The position numbers and the translations under genes are program-made. The notes beneath the pieces are model-generated. The model was not told where the DNA came from and did not search any database. It saw only the letters and a program-made list of their open reading frames with translations. From Parasphingorhabdus halotolerans (GTDB taxonomy: Bacteria > Pseudomonadota > Alphaproteobacteria > Sphingomonadales > Sphingomonadaceae), in contig NZ_CP051217.1 in the NCBI RefSeq assembly GCF_012516475.1, positions 3,205,180 through 3,269,179 on the forward strand: a stretch of 64,000 nt of DNA. The letters run 5' to 3'. Shown piece by piece: positions 1 to 7,794 of the stretch (its first letter is position 1; each line of letters begins with the position of its first letter).

Positions 1-1
1 G

Positions 2-262
2 CCCGTTATTCTGGCCTATGCGCGCGGGACCGAAGAGGATCGGAAATTCTGGAAAGATGCGATTATCGGTCATAAATCATCGAACGACGATTTGTTCCAT
101 GCAACCGAATTGCTTAAACAAACCGGAGCGATTGACGACACTATGTCCCGTGCTCGACATTACGGCCAGCGGGCGATCGATGCTCTGGGCGCTTTTCCGG
201 CTGGAAACGCTCGGGCGGCGATGACTGAAGCAGTTGAATTTGCTATCTCCCGCGCTTATTAG
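2..262 (+). CDS. Polyprenyl (octaprenyl-type) diphosphate synthase, C-terminal part
   Basis: This is the last 86 residues of a trans-polyprenyl diphosphate synthase of the IspB family, already in progress at the window edge, read in the frame starting at base 2 and ending with TAG at 260-262. The tail PVILAYARGTEEDRKFWK followed by RHYGQRAIDAL and EAVEFAISRAY is typical of the end of these enzymes, which make the side chain of ubiquinone. The aspartate-rich catalytic motifs lie upstream, outside the window, so chain length cannot be judged here. Confidence 0.85.
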   Translation, partial: PVILAYARGTEEDRKFWKDAIIGHKSSNDDLFHATELLKQTGAIDDTMSRARHYGQRAIDALGAFPAGNARAAMTEAVEFAISRAY

Positions 263-289
263 CGCAAATTATATCGAAGGAACTGGCAA

Positions 290-568
290 ATGGCTGCGCG
301 AATATATCAAAATCCGATGAATGCGATGCAATCCGGCAGGGCGCTGACGGATAAATGGGTTTTGGAATTTGAGCCATCGGAAGCGCGCAAAGCTGATCCT
401 TTGACCGGCTGGGCAGGGTCTGGAGATACCCAGCGCCAGGTGCAGTTGCAGTTCCCGAATGCCGAGGCTGCCAAGGCCTATGCAGATAAATATGGCATCG
501 ACTATGCGTTTGTTTCCACGCCGCATAAAACGCTCAAACTTCAGGCCTATGCTGATAACTTCAAGTAG
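290..568 (+). CDS. NADH-ubiquinone oxidoreductase accessory subunit, NDUFS4-like (ETC complex I subunit)
   Basis: A 92-residue protein of the ETC complex I subunit family, related to the mitochondrial accessory subunit NDUFS4 and found in alphaproteobacterial complex I. The family core is visible: W-x2-EFEP near residue 20, DPLTGWAGSGDT around residues 36-47, and QVQLQFPNAEAAKAYADKYG in the second half. The length matches the bacterial family. The start ATG has AAGGAA about seven bases upstream. It follows the polyprenyl synthase by 27 bp on the same strand, so co-transcription is possible. The other nuo genes are not in the window. Confidence 0.88.
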   Translation: MAARIYQNPMNAMQSGRALTDKWVLEFEPSEARKADPLTGWAGSGDTQRQVQLQFPNAEAAKAYADKYGIDYAFVSTPHKTLKLQAYADNFK

Positions 569-579
569 GTTCTTCTACC

Positions 580-1098
580 TCAAATATTGTAGGGGCCAAG
601 CAGTAACAACAGCTTTACGTCAATTCCGGCACCTTCCCGACGTTTCTCTGCGATAAATTCATCCAGCCGATTCAATGCGACACGGTGAACGGTGATATTC
701 TCGCCCTCTACACCGCCGCCTTCGCTCACTTTTGCGAGTTTGCCCGCCTTGAACAGGGAAAAACTCTCTGAAACCATGCCGGGCGAAGAATAAAATTCTC
801 CGCAGTCTTCCATGACTTCGGCGTGATAACCGGTTTCTTCTTCCAACTCGCGGATTGCAGCTATGGAAGCATCCTCGCCAGCGACATCATCATGATCGCC
901 GACAAGGCCAGCAGGAAGCTCGATGCAGTTTTTGCCTAACGGAACGCGGAATTGCTCGACCAGCAGCACGTGATCGTCGTCGATAGCGAGAATAACCGCA
1001 GCGCGGATGCCTCGGCTGCGGGACACATATTCCCATTTGCCTTCGCGTTTCGCGGTAATGAAACGACCTTCCCACATGACTTCTATTTTGTCGGTCAT
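580..1098 (-). CDS. NUDIX hydrolase, ADP-ribose pyrophosphatase-like
   Basis: A NUDIX-family hydrolase of 172 residues with the ATG at 1098. The NUDIX box is seen as E-x7-REL-EEE-TGY (EDASIAAIRELEEETGY); the glycine usually at its start is displaced by a slightly longer loop, which occurs in ADP-sugar pyrophosphatases. Downstream SSPGMVSESFSLFKA resembles the ADP-ribose pyrophosphatase subgroup. A TTG at 1167 would add 23 residues, but those look unlike a NUDIX N-terminus, and the ATG has GGAAC upstream. It lies downstream of the lemA-TPM cluster on the same strand with a short gap. Exact substrate is not readable. Confidence 0.82.
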   Translation of the reverse strand: MTDKIEVMWEGRFITAKREGKWEYVSRSRGIRAAVILAIDDDHVLLVEQFRVPLGKNCIELPAGLVGDHDDVAGEDASIAAIRELEEETGYHAEVMEDCGEFYSSPGMVSESFSLFKAGKLAKVSEGGGVEGENITVHRVALNRLDEFIAEKRREGAGIDVKLLLLLGPYNI

Positions 1099-1182
1099 AG
1101 ATGTTCCGTTCTTGTGGAGCGTAGCCGAGACATCAGAAACCCTTCCCTCGATCATGATCGAGACCAACGCAATTTGGAGTGT

Positions 1183-1866
1183 TTACAGTTCGATCAGCCG
1201 ATCAGGCAGTTCATTAGGATTTTCATGCGATTTTGGAAAATGTTCCTGAAGGACTGCGCCAACGTGACGAACAGCGGCAGCCATGCCTTCGCCTGGGCGA
1301 CCGGCACGTATTTCGTCGATTAATGCAACCATTGCTTCGCCCCAGACTTCCGGAGCCACTTTGTTGACTATTGCCTCATCGGCAACAATTTCAGCGCGAT
1401 GTTCGCCGAGAGAAACATAGATTAAAATACCGGTCAGGCCCACCGTGCGGTGTTCTGCCCCGACTTTGAAATAATCAATCGCCCGCTTTCTCACTCGCCG
1501 CTGCTTCGTGCTCTTGGGCGTAACAGCTAATCTAAGTGGCATCCATGCGAATAGAAACCGCATCGCCAGAAACACAATCACGCTGATTATGAACACAATC
1601 GACATAAGCTCGGGAGCGGTAAAATCATGCCCCCAGCCACTAAACCAGCTGCTCAGTAAGTTTTGGTAAAAACCTGGAACGATGGCCAATGATGAGAGGA
1701 ACAGGAACAATATACCAACGGCCCAATGCAGGCCGGCATCATGATATTTGTCCGAAAGCCCGGTAATGATCGTTACGATTTCACCGTCGGTCGTTTTCTC
1801 AGCTTCCCGCACCGCTGCGGTTACGAGCTTATGGTCAGCTTCGGAAAGTTGGTTCACTTTTGTCAT
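1183..1866 (-). CDS. TPM-domain membrane protein
   Basis: A 227-residue protein of the TPM (YgcG/MOLO1-like) family. Residues about 5-35 (EAEKTTDGEIVTIITGLSDKY) and 135-200 match the split TPM fold. Two hydrophobic segments lie in between, near residues 47-68 and 88-108. Unlike its upstream neighbour it has no signal peptide and no glycine-rich tail. Its ATG shares one base with the stop of that neighbour, so the two are translationally coupled. TPM proteins are often linked to lemA; function is poorly defined in bacteria. Confidence 0.82.
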   Translation of the reverse strand: MTKVNQLSEADHKLVTAAVREAEKTTDGEIVTIITGLSDKYHDAGLHWAVGILFLFLSSLAIVPGFYQNLLSSWFSGWGHDFTAPELMSIVFIISVIVFLAMRFLFAWMPLRLAVTPKSTKQRRVRKRAIDYFKVGAEHRTVGLTGILIYVSLGEHRAEIVADEAIVNKVAPEVWGEAMVALIDEIRAGRPGEGMAAAVRHVGAVLQEHFPKSHENPNELPDRLIEL

Positions 1867-2696
1867 TACCAGCCCCCTGAAGCGCCGCCGCCGCCGAAGC
1901 TGCCGCCTCCGCCGCTAAAGCCGCCGCCACCGCTGAAGCCGCCACCGCCGCCCCAACTGGAACCACTACTGCTACCGCTGCCCCAATCACTACCGCCCCA
2001 TATGACAACCGGACCAGCGCCACCGCGATAACGCTTGCCGCCGCGCCGTGCCGAACGGATTGAGGAAATGATAATCCATAGGATGACAATGATCCAGAAG
2101 ATGGCGAGGAATCCTCCTCCGCTGTCCGCACTATTTTGGTAGGTAGACGCTTGCTGGGCAATGGCGAGAGCCTCATCTTCGGGCAAGGTGATCTGCGTGG
2201 CAATACGATCTACACCCGCCAATATCCCTGCCGGCATATCACCATCGCGAAAACGCGGCAGAATATCGCTCTGAATGATATTGCTCGACAGAGCGTCAGT
2301 TAAGATGCCTTCCAACCCGTAACCCACTTCGATGCGTACTTTGCGGTCATTGGGAGCGACCAGCAAAATTACGCCATTATCCTTCTCAGTTTCACCCACG
2401 CCGTCCTGGCCAATGCCCCACGTCCGGCCCAGTTGATAGCCATAATCGGCAATGTCATAGCCATCGAGGCTGTTGACTGTGGCAACGACCAATTGCCGGT
2501 TCGACTGGGTTTCCAGAGCTTCCAGTTGGGATGTGAGCGCAGCTTCCTGAGCCGGATCCAGAATATTTGCCTGATCGACAACGCGGCCGGTAAGGGCAGG
2601 GAAGTTTTGCGCAGACACCGGACTGGTGATCGCGACCAGCGCGAAAACCAACCCGGCTATCAAAAATTCAAATGGTCTGCGAACAATGTCTACCAC
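1866..2696 (-). CDS. TPM-domain exported protein with Gly-rich tail (YgcG family)
   Basis: A 276-residue protein with an N-terminal signal peptide (hydrophobic to about residue 28, ending SPVSAQ), a TPM domain over about 35-180 (GRVVDQANILDPAQEAAL, then KDNGVILLVAPNDRKVRIEV and GYGLEGILTD), one transmembrane segment near 198-212 and a Gly/Ser-rich C-terminus. This is the classical YgcG layout, with the TPM domain outside the cytoplasm and a low-complexity tail. The start is a GTG five bases after the lemA stop. It forms a lemA-TPM-TPM cluster seen in many proteobacteria and thought to act in envelope maintenance. Confidence 0.87.
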   Translation of the reverse strand: MVDIVRRPFEFLIAGLVFALVAITSPVSAQNFPALTGRVVDQANILDPAQEAALTSQLEALETQSNRQLVVATVNSLDGYDIADYGYQLGRTWGIGQDGVGETEKDNGVILLVAPNDRKVRIEVGYGLEGILTDALSSNIIQSDILPRFRDGDMPAGILAGVDRIATQITLPEDEALAIAQQASTYQNSADSGGGFLAIFWIIVILWIIISSIRSARRGGKRYRGGAGPVVIWGGSDWGSGSSSGSSWGGGGGFSGGGGFSGGGGSFGGGGASGGW

Positions 2697-2701
2697 CAGA
2701 T

Positions 2702-3292
2702 TTAAAACTTCACAGACGGAGCTTCTTCAGCGCCTTCGGTGGTTGCCGCAAATGGTTCCATCGGCTCTGCGCCATGAATGATTTTTGCGCCGATGATATC
2801 CGGGAAAGTTCGGATGGTGGTGTTATATTGGCGGACCGCTTCGTTGTAATCGCGCCGGGCCACGTTGATCCTGTTTTCGGTCCCTTCCAACTGGCTTTGC
2901 AACGCCAGAAAATTCTCGTTGGATTTCAGTTCGGGGTAAGCTTCCACCGTAGCCAGTAAGCGACCCAAGCCTTGTGAAAGCGCACCCTGCGCTGCGGCAT
3001 ATTCCTGAACCTTGGCAGCATCGCCCAGATCATCGGCGCTGACCTGAATAGATGTTGCTTTTGCGCGCGCTTCAACGACGGCTGTTAAAGTGTCTTGCTC
3101 CTGCGCTGCGAAGCCTTTGACGGTTTCGACGAGATTGGGGATCAAATCGGCCCGCCGCTGATAGGTGCTTTCTACGTCAGCCCATTTGGCTTTGGCATTT
3201 TCTTCGGCCGTTGGGACGCTGTTGATACCGCACGCGCTCAAGCTCAAGGCAATTGCTGGAACCAGCAAGAATTTCGCTATTCTATTAAGCAT
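2702..3292 (-). CDS. lemA: LemA family lipoprotein
   Basis: A LemA-family protein, 196 residues from the ATG at 3292, chosen because GGAGGAAA lies about nine bases upstream; a start 21 bases earlier is possible but lacks such a site. The N-terminus is a signal peptide ending in the lipobox LSAC, so it should be a lipoprotein. The family core follows: YQRRADLIPNLVETVKGFA, then long helices with RLLATVEAYPELKSNENFLA and ENRINVARRDYNEAVRQYN. It is first in a minus-strand cluster with two TPM proteins. Biochemical function is unknown. Confidence 0.9.
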   Translation of the reverse strand: MLNRIAKFLLVPAIALSLSACGINSVPTAEENAKAKWADVESTYQRRADLIPNLVETVKGFAAQEQDTLTAVVEARAKATSIQVSADDLGDAAKVQEYAAAQGALSQGLGRLLATVEAYPELKSNENFLALQSQLEGTENRINVARRDYNEAVRQYNTTIRTFPDIIGAKIIHGAEPMEPFAATTEGAEEAPSVKF

Positions 3293-3442
3293 GATCTGAA
3301 TTTCCTCCATCATCGCAGCGTTTCACTGCCACCGATGTAAAAATAGGTGTCAAAGCACGCAATTGCAATCACTTCTCTCGACAAGGCACGGCTTTTCAGG
3401 CATTTCGTCAGCCCTATATTAAATTCGGAAGGGAAGCTAATC

Positions 3443-3859
3443 ATGTTGAGTGAATTTAAAGACTTTATTCTAAAGGGGAATGTCCTCGATCTGGCCGTTG
3501 CGGTTATCATTGGTGCAGCATTTGCGACCATCACCACCTCGCTGACCGAAGATGTGATTATGCCACTCGTGAGCGCGATCGCCGGTACACCAGACTTTTC
3601 GAACATGTTCATTCTTCTTGGTGCTGTTCCAGACGGTGTCAACGCGACCGACTATGCTGCGCTTAAGGCAGCCGGGGTTCCAATGCTCGGCTGGGGTCAA
3701 TTTTTGACTGTTGTCATCAATTTTGTGATTTTGGCTTTCATCATTTTCATGATTGTGCGCTATGCCAATAAAGTCATGAAGAAAGCCGAAGAGGCTGACG
3801 CTGGCCCAAGTGAAATTGATTTGCTGACGGAAATTCGGGATGAGTTAAAAAAATCCTGA
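3443..3859 (+). CDS. mscL: Large-conductance mechanosensitive channel MscL
   Basis: MscL forms a pentameric inner-membrane pore that opens on membrane tension and protects against osmotic down-shock. The 138-residue protein has the MscL N-terminus (MLSEFKDFILKGNVLDLAVA), the first transmembrane helix with VIIGAAFATI, a periplasmic loop of about 35 residues, a second helix (FVILAFIIFMIVRYANKV) and a charged C-terminal helix ending in EIRDELKKS. Length is normal. The ATG at 3443 has GGGAAG eight bases upstream; the reading frame stays open further 5' but lacks MscL features. A strong terminator follows at 3886. Confidence 0.95.
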   Translation: MLSEFKDFILKGNVLDLAVAVIIGAAFATITTSLTEDVIMPLVSAIAGTPDFSNMFILLGAVPDGVNATDYAALKAAGVPMLGWGQFLTVVINFVILAFIIFMIVRYANKVMKKAEEADAGPSEIDLLTEIRDELKKS

Positions 3860-3885
3860 TTTATTAAATATTTATAAATTTTATT

Positions 3886-3946
3886 TGCCCCCTTGGGAAC
3901 CGACACACCATCAGTGGGTTGAACATCCCAGAGGGGCATTTTTTTT
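3886..3946 (+). terminator. Intrinsic terminator downstream of mscL
   Basis: The arms TGCCCCCTTGGGA (3886-3898) and TCCCAGAGGGGCA (3926-3938) pair almost completely and are followed at once by eight T residues (3939-3946). It should end mscL transcription. The 27-base loop is longer than usual. Confidence 0.85.
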
Positions 3947-3977
3947 GTCCCTTCATCTGGGAATGAGGGAAAATATA

Positions 3978-4244
3978 ATGCGTAAATTGACAATTTTCAC
4001 CGCGACAGCAGCTGCTCTGGCACTGAGCGCTTGCGCGCAGGAAGACACAAGCGGCGCAGAAACTGCAACCGAAGTGGAAGCACAGAAAGCCGAAATGGAA
4101 GCGGATCGTCTTGACGAAGCCGCTGATAACGCCACGACCGAAGCTGGCGAAGAAGCTTTGGAGGATAAAGCGGCTGCGATGGAAGACAAGGCGGACGTTC
4201 TGGAAGAGAAAGCTGACGAAGAAGAAGGCGTTCTTGCGCAGTAG
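3978..4244 (+). CDS. Small acidic lipoprotein (paralogue 1)
   Basis: An 88-residue predicted lipoprotein. The signal peptide MRKLTIFTATAAALALSAC ends in the lipobox LSAC, leaving about 70 residues of Glu/Ala/Asp/Lys-rich sequence with short near-repeats (DKAAAMEDKADVLEEKADEE) that should form one charged helix. I recognise no enzymatic domain. The ATG has GAGGGA seven bases upstream. Its signal peptide and its downstream double hairpin closely resemble those of the gene at 4473, which suggests a tandem duplication. A cell-envelope role is inferred only from the lipobox. Confidence 0.75.
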   Translation: MRKLTIFTATAAALALSACAQEDTSGAETATEVEAQKAEMEADRLDEAADNATTEAGEEALEDKAAAMEDKADVLEEKADEEEGVLAQ

Positions 4245-4252
4245 CTAAAGAT

Positions 4253-4310
4253 TTCCCTGTTGGGGAACTAGAGGAGGGCCAACCGGGTAACCGGTTGGTC
4301 CTTTTATTTT
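4253..4310 (+). terminator. Double-hairpin terminator, copy 1 of a duplicated unit
   Basis: A small hairpin (TTCCC ... GGGAA, 4253-4267) is followed by GAACTAGAGGAGGG and then a strong stem, GGCCAACCGG (4277-4286) pairing with CCGGTTGGTC (4291-4300) around the loop GTAA, and a T-rich run. Nearly the same unit occurs at 4733-4787 after the next lipoprotein gene. Confidence 0.85.
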
Positions 4311-4472
4311 GCGATTTGCTTAACGGAGAGCGGTCCGAAGAGCAAAAAAATATGTAAAAACAGTGATATAGCATTTTTATGAATTTTTTGTGATACTTCT
4401 CCGTTTAGTCGCTCTATAGGCCCGCCAGCCGAATGTTGATTCGGCCTTTTAGAATATTCTAGGGAAATCAAG

Positions 4473-4715
4473 ATGCGTAAATTTACTGTTCTGGCTGCTT
4501 CTGCAGCTGCTGTTCTGGCACTTAGTGCTTGTGGTGCTCCTGCTGAAGAAGCTGCGACCGAAGAAGTTGCTGCTGAAGAAGTTGCACCTGCTGAAGATGC
4601 GATGGCTGCTGATGCCATGGCTACCGAAGAAGCTGCTCCTGCTGCAGACGCAGCAACTGCTGAAGCTGCTCCTGCAGACGAAGCTGCTGCACCTGCTGAA
4701 GCTGCTACCGAGTAA
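4473..4715 (+). CDS. Small Ala/Glu-rich lipoprotein (paralogue 2)
   Basis: An 80-residue predicted lipoprotein. The signal peptide MRKFTVLAASAAAVLALSAC ends in the lipobox LSAC; the mature part is about 60 residues made almost only of Ala, Glu, Pro, Asp and Thr in repeating blocks such as EEAATEEVAAEEVAPAED. AGGGAAA lies about nine bases before the ATG. It resembles the gene at 3978 in signal peptide and 3' hairpins but differs in its tail, being more Ala/Pro-rich and lacking Lys. An alanine-rich frame on the other strand is a by-product of the repetitive codons. Function unknown. Confidence 0.75.
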   Translation: MRKFTVLAASAAAVLALSACGAPAEEAATEEVAAEEVAPAEDAMAADAMATEEAAPAADAATAEAAPADEAAAPAEAATE

Positions 4716-4732
4716 GCCAACAATATCTGGAA

Positions 4733-4787
4733 TTCCCTTTTTGGGGAACTAGAGGAGGGCTAACCGGATACCGGTTAGCCCTTTTTT
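4733..4787 (+). terminator. Double-hairpin terminator, copy 2 of a duplicated unit
   Basis: The same arrangement as at 4253: a TTCCC/GGGAA hairpin, the shared GAACTAGAGGAGGG spacer, then a perfect 11-bp stem, GGGCTAACCGG (4757-4767) with CCGGTTAGCCC (4771-4781), and six T residues. Base changes between the two copies keep the stem paired. Confidence 0.9.
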
Positions 4788-5028
4788 GTGTCTGCTCACT
4801 GTTCATTCAGGATTTTGCGCCTATATAGAGACTGTTCGTTTCTGCGGACTATGGTGATAAATTGTGATGTGCAATAGACACAGCGGACCCGGGGGCAGTA
4901 CCCGGCGGCTCCACCATCTATTTCGTTTCGGCGAAGTAATTGAAGGGGCCGAACCAGGATCGACGTGTGTTCAAAAGCATTATTTTTGCCCGGCCTGAGT
5001 ATGCCGTGATTGCTCGCAAACTATAAGT

Positions 5029-5064
5029 GCAAACGATAATGAAGCACTCGCTATTGCTGCCTAA
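5029..5064 (+). other. tmRNA tag reading frame (ANDNEALAIAA)
   Basis: The codons GCA AAC GAT AAT GAA GCA CTC GCT ATT GCT GCC TAA encode the proteolysis tag ANDNEALAIAA. The ANDNEALA-AA pattern is typical of alphaproteobacteria, and the hydrophobic end is what ClpXP-type proteases recognise. Confidence 0.93.
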
Positions 5065-5113
5065 CCCATTGATCGCAAGATCATAAGTTAGAAAGCTAAT
5101 GCGCGGTTGAACC

Positions 5114-5166
5114 CACCGGGCAACAGAAGGGAATTCAGCGGTTTTGGGCGCACCGGGCAACAGAAG
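5114..5166 (+). repeat. 16-bp direct repeat inside the tmRNA coding piece
   Basis: CACCGGGCAACAGAAG occurs at 5114-5129 and again at 5151-5166, downstream of the tag ORF. The position fits a duplicated pseudoknot arm in the coding piece of the tmRNA. Confidence 0.7.
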
Positions 5167-5192
5167 CGTCCTACTTTTCTTACATCTGACCG

Positions 5193-5423
5193 TTAATAAT
5201 CACGTCCATAAGTTTTGTGATAATCAATCGCTTCGATCATTTTTGCCCCGGCCATGAACACCGAGCCGGTACACGCCAGAAACAGCAGGACGCCGCCATA
5301 TCCCGGATATTGCACGATATAATCTTCACCGCGGGCAATGGCACCGGTGGCAAGTGCGTAGGTGATGAGGAAGGCCTCAAACTTGGTTTTGATAATGAAC
5401 AGGCGTCGGATTTTCTTCCACAT
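5193..5423 (-). CDS. Small two-helix membrane protein, unknown function
   Basis: A 76-residue protein with a basic start (MWKKIRRLFIIKTK), a hydrophobic helix at about 17-30 (AFLITYALATGAIARG), a short polar stretch (EDYIVQYPGYGG) and a second helix at about 44-62 (VLLFLACTGSVFMAGAKMI). It looks like a real small membrane protein because the hydrophobic and charged segments are regular and the frame is compact. It lies opposite to and just after the tmRNA gene. I do not recognise a named family. Confidence 0.6.
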   Translation of the reverse strand: MWKKIRRLFIIKTKFEAFLITYALATGAIARGEDYIVQYPGYGGVLLFLACTGSVFMAGAKMIEAIDYHKTYGRDY

Positions 5424-5524
5424 GTGCTAAATACCGCAAGGGTCGTGCCAACCCTTGAAAACCGCGATTTCTTCAAGTGAAATATGGTAAACTGTAAGTT
5501 AATCCGACAGCTTTGGGTTAGTTG

Positions 5525-6787
5525 TTAACTAGCCAATTTGGAAAGTCCGCATGCTGCCAAAAGCTGGCTGCGTGCTTCGTGGATTTCATTGAGCAGATCA
5601 ACTGATGTTAACTGGGTGGGGGAAATGCTCCCGGGCCAGTATTTTTCTACAACCGCCGAAATTTTATCGAGTTTTTCGTGTGTGGCTATAAATTTTTGAT
5701 TGACTGTTTCCGGGTCGGCAACGACGCGTAGACGCAAGCAAGCGGGACCGCCACCATTGGCCATGGATTGGCGTACATCGACCGGGCATATTTTGCTGAT
5801 GGGTCCATTTCCGGCAACCAATTCCCGCAAATAGCTCCACACTGCAGCGTTACCCTGGGCCTCTGTTGGCAAGATCAGCGCCATACCGCCATCATCAGGC
5901 AAGGTGACCAATTGTGCATTAAAAAGATAAGATTCGATCGCATCGGCCAGGCTGACTTTGCTGGCGGGAACGATGATGATTTCCGCTTCGGGGAGTTTTG
6001 AGAGAATCTCCGCATAAAGCACATCAGGTTCAGCAAAGGCTTGTTCATGGGTAAAGAGCACGCGCTCATTTGCGACAGCGACCACATCATTGTGAAACGC
6101 GCCTGCGGCAATTGCTGTCTCGGACTGTTGAGCAAAAATGACTTTATTCTCATCCAGGCCATGAGTCCGGGCGATGGCTTTGCTGGCCTCTATATGCTGT
6201 CGCGCAGGGAAGGGACCGCCAGCTTTTCCGTAAACGAAAATCTCAAGCCCGGCCTGATCGTGGGTATTGCACAAGCGCATATGATTTGCGGCCCCTTCAT
6301 CGCCAAAAGGCGACGGCACCGGAGAGTGAACTGCGAAATAGTTCTGGTCCGCAAAAGCCAATTGCAGTTGCGCAAAAGTCCCTGGCCATTCGTGGCTGCG
6401 GTGCGGCATGGTTTGCAGGTTTGCGACCGTCAAGTGGCATTTCCCGTCAATGCTGTCGGGAGTCGGTGAAACAGTGGCAGCATTCGCGGCCCACATCGAT
6501 GAGGCCGAAAAGGCAGCAGCGCGGATATGAGGCTCCGCTTCAGCGATGCTGGTTCCCAGTTTGTCCAGCCAACCGGTATTCGGTCGATCCAGCGGCATAA
6601 AAAAGCCCTGCGCCAGTCCCAAATCCATATTGTGCCGCATCTTCGCAATGCCTTGCAGCGCAGCCTCGCGCGGATAGGCGGTTTCCCCGGCATTGGTGGA
6701 CGATGCGATATTGCCGAGGCTCAGGCCTGCGTAGTTATGACTAGGCCCGATAATGCCGTCGAAGTTGATTTCCACTGGCTTGCTCAT
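5525..6787 (-). CDS. astB: N-succinylarginine dihydrolase
   Basis: AstB converts N2-succinylarginine to succinylornithine, CO2 and ammonia, the second step of arginine succinyltransferase catabolism. The 420-residue length is close to the family's usual size. Family sequences are clear: VEINFDGIIGPSHNYAGL at the start, HMRLCNTHDQAGLEIFVYG mid-protein, and the C-terminal NGGGPACLRLRV, which carries the catalytic cysteine. Its ATG overlaps the end of astA by four bases, so it is last in a three-gene minus-strand operon (hydrolase-astA-astB). No astC, astD or astE is nearby. Confidence 0.95.
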   Translation of the reverse strand: MSKPVEINFDGIIGPSHNYAGLSLGNIASSTNAGETAYPREAALQGIAKMRHNMDLGLAQGFFMPLDRPNTGWLDKLGTSIAEAEPHIRAAAFSASSMWAANAATVSPTPDSIDGKCHLTVANLQTMPHRSHEWPGTFAQLQLAFADQNYFAVHSPVPSPFGDEGAANHMRLCNTHDQAGLEIFVYGKAGGPFPARQHIEASKAIARTHGLDENKVIFAQQSETAIAAGAFHNDVVAVANERVLFTHEQAFAEPDVLYAEILSKLPEAEIIIVPASKVSLADAIESYLFNAQLVTLPDDGGMALILPTEAQGNAAVWSYLRELVAGNGPISKICPVDVRQSMANGGGPACLRLRVVADPETVNQKFIATHEKLDKISAVVEKYWPGSISPTQLTSVDLLNEIHEARSQLLAACGLSKLAS

Positions 6788-7794
6788 CGCGCGATATACC
6801 GGATTTCATCTCCCACCGAGAGGCCAATGTTGCTGGCCGCTTCGGCATCAATAGTAACGCCTTCACCATTTTCGCTGATCATCGCATATGTTGCCTGAAA
6901 TTCACCGAGATTGCCGCGCGAAATAATGGATTTTTCCGTGCCTTCATCGATCCCGGTAATCACGGCCAGTTTGGACTTTCTGATGCTCGTCACATCATTG
7001 GTTTTTGCTATCATCGTCGGTCCGCCGTCAAAAATATCGACATAGCCGTCATAAGAAAAATTCTCGTTCTCCAGCATCCGCATCGCAGCGCGGCCATTGG
7101 GATGAGGCACACCGATTGCGGCCCGCGCAGTCTCACTGAGCATCGCAGTGTAAATCGGATGTTTCGGCATAAGGTCGGCGATGAATTGATTGCCGTGAAT
7201 GGCATTGAAATAGTCGGCATCCTGAAAGTTCATGCCAAAGAATCGACCGGCGAGCCCGTCCCAGAAGGGAGAACCCCCGGCTTCGTCTATCACGCCGCGT
7301 AACTCGGCAAAAATCTTGTCGCCAAAACGCTGACGATGTTCCTTGATAAACAGATAGCGACTCCGCGCCAACAACATGCCGAGTCCGCCAGCACGTTCAT
7401 TGGGGTGCAGAAATAGTCCGCCCACTTCGCTGGAGCCTTCCAGATCGGTTACCAGCGATAGCATTTGCGCGCTGAATGTCCGGTCCAGTTCCTTGCTGGT
7501 TTGCGATAGGGTGCTGAGGCGATAGGAATAAAACGGCCAGCTTTGTCCCACTTTGGTAAAAAGCTGGGATGTCCCTCGAACTACGCCGGTTTCAATATTT
7601 TCCAGAACCATAACGAACAGGTCGTTGCCATGTTCATCATTGGTCCGGTCATAAGCGCGCTGCGAACGCTCGAGTTTCGCTGTCAGGGACTGCTTGTCAG
7701 CAGGCAGGTTTGTAAAACCACCACCCGTCAGCTTCGCCATTTCATAAATATGCTGCAGATCATCCAATCGCGCCGCGCGTATTCTATAACTCAT
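6784..7794 (-). CDS. astA: Arginine N-succinyltransferase
   Basis: AstA transfers succinyl from succinyl-CoA to the alpha-amino group of arginine, the first step of the AST pathway. The 336-residue protein has the family start IRAARLDDLQHIYEMAKLTG, GGFTNLPADKQSL, and the GNAT-like acyl-CoA region LFLHPNERAGGLGMLLARSR. The C-terminus ends in a short beta-rich region (GVTIDAEAASNIGLSVGDEI). It overlaps the upstream hydrolase and downstream astB by four bases each, a sign of tight co-translation. Confidence 0.95.
   Translation of the reverse strand: MSYRIRAARLDDLQHIYEMAKLTGGGFTNLPADKQSLTAKLERSQRAYDRTNDEHGNDLFVMVLENIETGVVRGTSQLFTKVGQSWPFYSYRLSTLSQTSKELDRTFSAQMLSLVTDLEGSSEVGGLFLHPNERAGGLGMLLARSRYLFIKEHRQRFGDKIFAELRGVIDEAGGSPFWDGLAGRFFGMNFQDADYFNAIHGNQFIADLMPKHPIYTAMLSETARAAIGVPHPNGRAAMRMLENENFSYDGYVDIFDGGPTMIAKTNDVTSIRKSKLAVITGIDEGTEKSIISRGNLGEFQATYAMISENGEGVTIDAEAASNIGLSVGDEIRYIAR

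Larger units (their letters stand above)
4834..5175 (+). ncRNA. ssrA: Circularly permuted two-piece tmRNA (SsrA)
   Basis: tmRNA with SmpB rescues ribosomes stalled on broken messages. As in other alphaproteobacteria the gene is permuted: the acceptor piece comes first and ends GGCGGCTCCACCA with encoded CCA at 4914-4916; the coding piece begins at about 4945 with GGGGCCGAACCAGGATCGAC. GGGGCCG pairs with CGGCTCC across the two pieces to form the acceptor stem. The T-arm stem CCGGG/CCCGG encloses the unusual loop GGCAGTA. The tag ORF is at 5029-5064. A -10-like TATATA at 4822-4827 suggests a start near 4834. Both outer ends and the exact processing sites are approximate. smpB is at 44858. Confidence 0.93.

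Noticed and set aside
1866..2100. Short GCC/GGC repeats at the end of the TPM gene as a DNA repeat element
   Set aside because: They are codons of the Gly-rich protein tail.
4304..4723. Minus-strand Ala/Ser-rich open frame
   Set aside because: It is the complement of the GCT/GAA codon repeats in the lipoprotein gene at 4473.
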